Assembly (NCBI GenBank): GCA_020025425.1 | Contig: JAHHSD010000069.1 | Location: forward strand, 1-6,945 | Length of the DNA: 6,945 bases | Direction: 5' to 3' | From: Oscillospiraceae bacterium | GTDB lineage: Bacteria > Bacillota > Clostridia > Oscillospirales > Oscillospiraceae | Shown here: positions 6,596 to 6,945 of the stretch, piece after piece | Position numbering within the stretch: position 1 is the stretch's first letter | Layout: every line of letters starts with the position of its first letter | The notes under the pieces: model-generated | Databases searched by the model: none | What the model was told of the DNA's origin: nothing | What the model saw: the letters and a program-made list of their open reading frames with translations, nothing else | Program-made: the position numbers and the translations under genes

Positions 6596-6600
6596 CTCTG

Positions 6601-6616
6601 GTTAGTATAGCATTAC
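6601..6616. promoter_or_regulatory. Operator-like repeat 3, degenerate, over the -10 box
   Basis: GTTAGTATAGCATTAC keeps the left arm and the spacing of repeats 1 and 2 but has a degenerate right arm. It covers the -10 hexamer and part of the spacer, and its centre is 21 bases (two helical turns) from that of repeat 2, so both could be occupied on the same face of the DNA. The call depends on the two better copies nearby. Confidence 0.5.
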
Positions 6617-6632
6617 ATACCAGCCTTGTCAA
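6604..6632 (-). promoter_or_regulatory. Near-consensus housekeeping promoter of the nitrogenase-like operon
   Basis: Read on the - strand, TTGACA (6632-6627) is followed by a 17-base spacer and TATACT (6609-6604), with TG one base upstream of the -10 box, giving an extended -10. This is an almost ideal sigma-A promoter, not the -24/-12 sigma-54 type that drives many nif operons. The transcription start is expected near 6597, leaving a leader of about 85 bases before the GTG at 6512. Such a strong promoter under overlapping operator-like repeats suggests control by repression. Confidence 0.88.
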
Positions 6633-6722
6633 TACGGTTCTTGTACCTGGTGTATTTTTTCTGCCCAATATCCTGTGGAATAGGGTGCGGGGTGGGCGGA
6701 TCGGTGGGGACCGTCCGAGAAG

Positions 6723-6770
6723 AAAAAGAGCACAGGATACAGCAGAATTTGCTGTATCCTGTGCTTTTTT
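6723..6770. terminator. Rho-independent terminator downstream of upp, bidirectional
   Basis: A perfect 16-pair stem (6729-6744 with 6750-6765; left arm AGCACAGGATACAGCA) encloses a GAATT loop. It is flanked by AAAAAG on the left and TTTTT on the right, so it has a T-run in both directions. On the - strand it lies 24 bases past the upp stop and would end upp transcription before the operon promoter. Confidence 0.93.
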
Positions 6771-6788
6771 CGTGGAAAGGGGGAAAGA

Positions 6789-6945
6789 TTATTTGGTGCC
6801 AAAAATGCGGTCGCCGGCATCGCCGAGGCCAGGGACGATGTAGCCATGCTCATTGAGCTTCTCATCCACGGAAGCCACATAGATATCCACGTCGGGGTGG
6901 TCGTGCTGCACCCGCTGGATGCCCTCGGGAGCGGCGATGATGTTC
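6789..6945 (-). CDS. upp: Uracil phosphoribosyltransferase, C-terminal part (5' end outside window)
   Basis: Only the last 51 residues are in the window, ending at TAA 6791-6789. They carry the well-conserved C terminus of UPRTase: AAPEGI (about 4-9 of this fragment), HPDVDIYVASVDEKLNEHGY, and then YIVPGLGDAGDRIFGTK, the uracil-binding region at the end of the enzyme. The enzyme converts uracil and PRPP to UMP in pyrimidine salvage in the cytosol. It is followed at once by a strong terminator, so it is transcriptionally separate from the nitrogenase-like operon that begins downstream on the same strand. It is a housekeeping gene and marks the edge of the accessory segment. Confidence 0.96.
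   Translation of the reverse strand, partial: NIIAAPEGIQRVQHDHPDVDIYVASVDEKLNEHGYIVPGLGDAGDRIFGTK

Noticed and set aside
6546..6616. GTTAG/CTAAC repeats as a CRISPR array or transposon ends
   Set aside because: The repeats are 16 bases, partly degenerate, unevenly spaced and lie on a promoter; there are no cas or transposase genes and no flanking duplication.
6626..6880. Short open frames on both strands across the 6626-6880 region
   Set aside because: They run through the terminator hairpin and the end of upp and have no coding signature.

Overview
The window looks like the chromosome of an anaerobic Gram-positive bacterium of the Clostridia, with an Oscillospiraceae-type gut Firmicute as the best guess. 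The reasons are the sequence style of the flanking uracil phosphoribosyltransferase and thioredoxin ends, strong GGAGG-type ribosome binding sites, a lipoprotein-type solute-binding protein and the GC-rich coding sequence. This placement is inference and no marker gene in the window fixes the species.

Layout from left to right: (1) the 3' end of a thioredoxin-family gene on the + strand, cut by the window edge; (2) a strong bidirectional hairpin terminator; (3) a compact six-gene operon on the - strand covering 355 to 6512. Read in its direction of transcription it encodes a NifH-like iron protein, two nitrogenase component-1-like subunits (D-like then K-like), a lipoprotein solute-binding protein, a FecCD/BtuC-type permease and a FecE/BtuD-type ATPase. 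All junctions are overlaps or gaps of at most 6 bases; (4) the control region of the operon (6513 to about 6632), with a near-consensus promoter and a cluster of GTTAG/CTAAC inverted repeats; (5) a second hairpin terminator; (6) the C-terminal end of upp on the - strand, cut by the right edge. No stretch longer than 300 bases lacks a gene. The largest gap, 6513-6788, holds the promoter, operators and terminator.

The central system is a nitrogenase-like reductase coupled to an importer of the iron-siderophore/haem/cobalamin class. The iron protein keeps the P-loop, both [4Fe-4S] cysteines and the docking arginine, so ATP-driven one-electron transfer is very likely. The two component-1 subunits are shorter than NifD/NifK, keep an asymmetric set of cluster cysteines (three canonical in D-like, two in K-like) and lack the cysteine that anchors FeMo cofactor. 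They are therefore unlikely to fix nitrogen. The simplest reading is that the importer brings in a metal complex or tetrapyrrole-like compound and the reductase acts on it in the cytosol. The substrate is unknown. The repeat cluster over the promoter, which resembles binding sites of DtxR-family metal-dependent repressors, hints at iron or other metal control.
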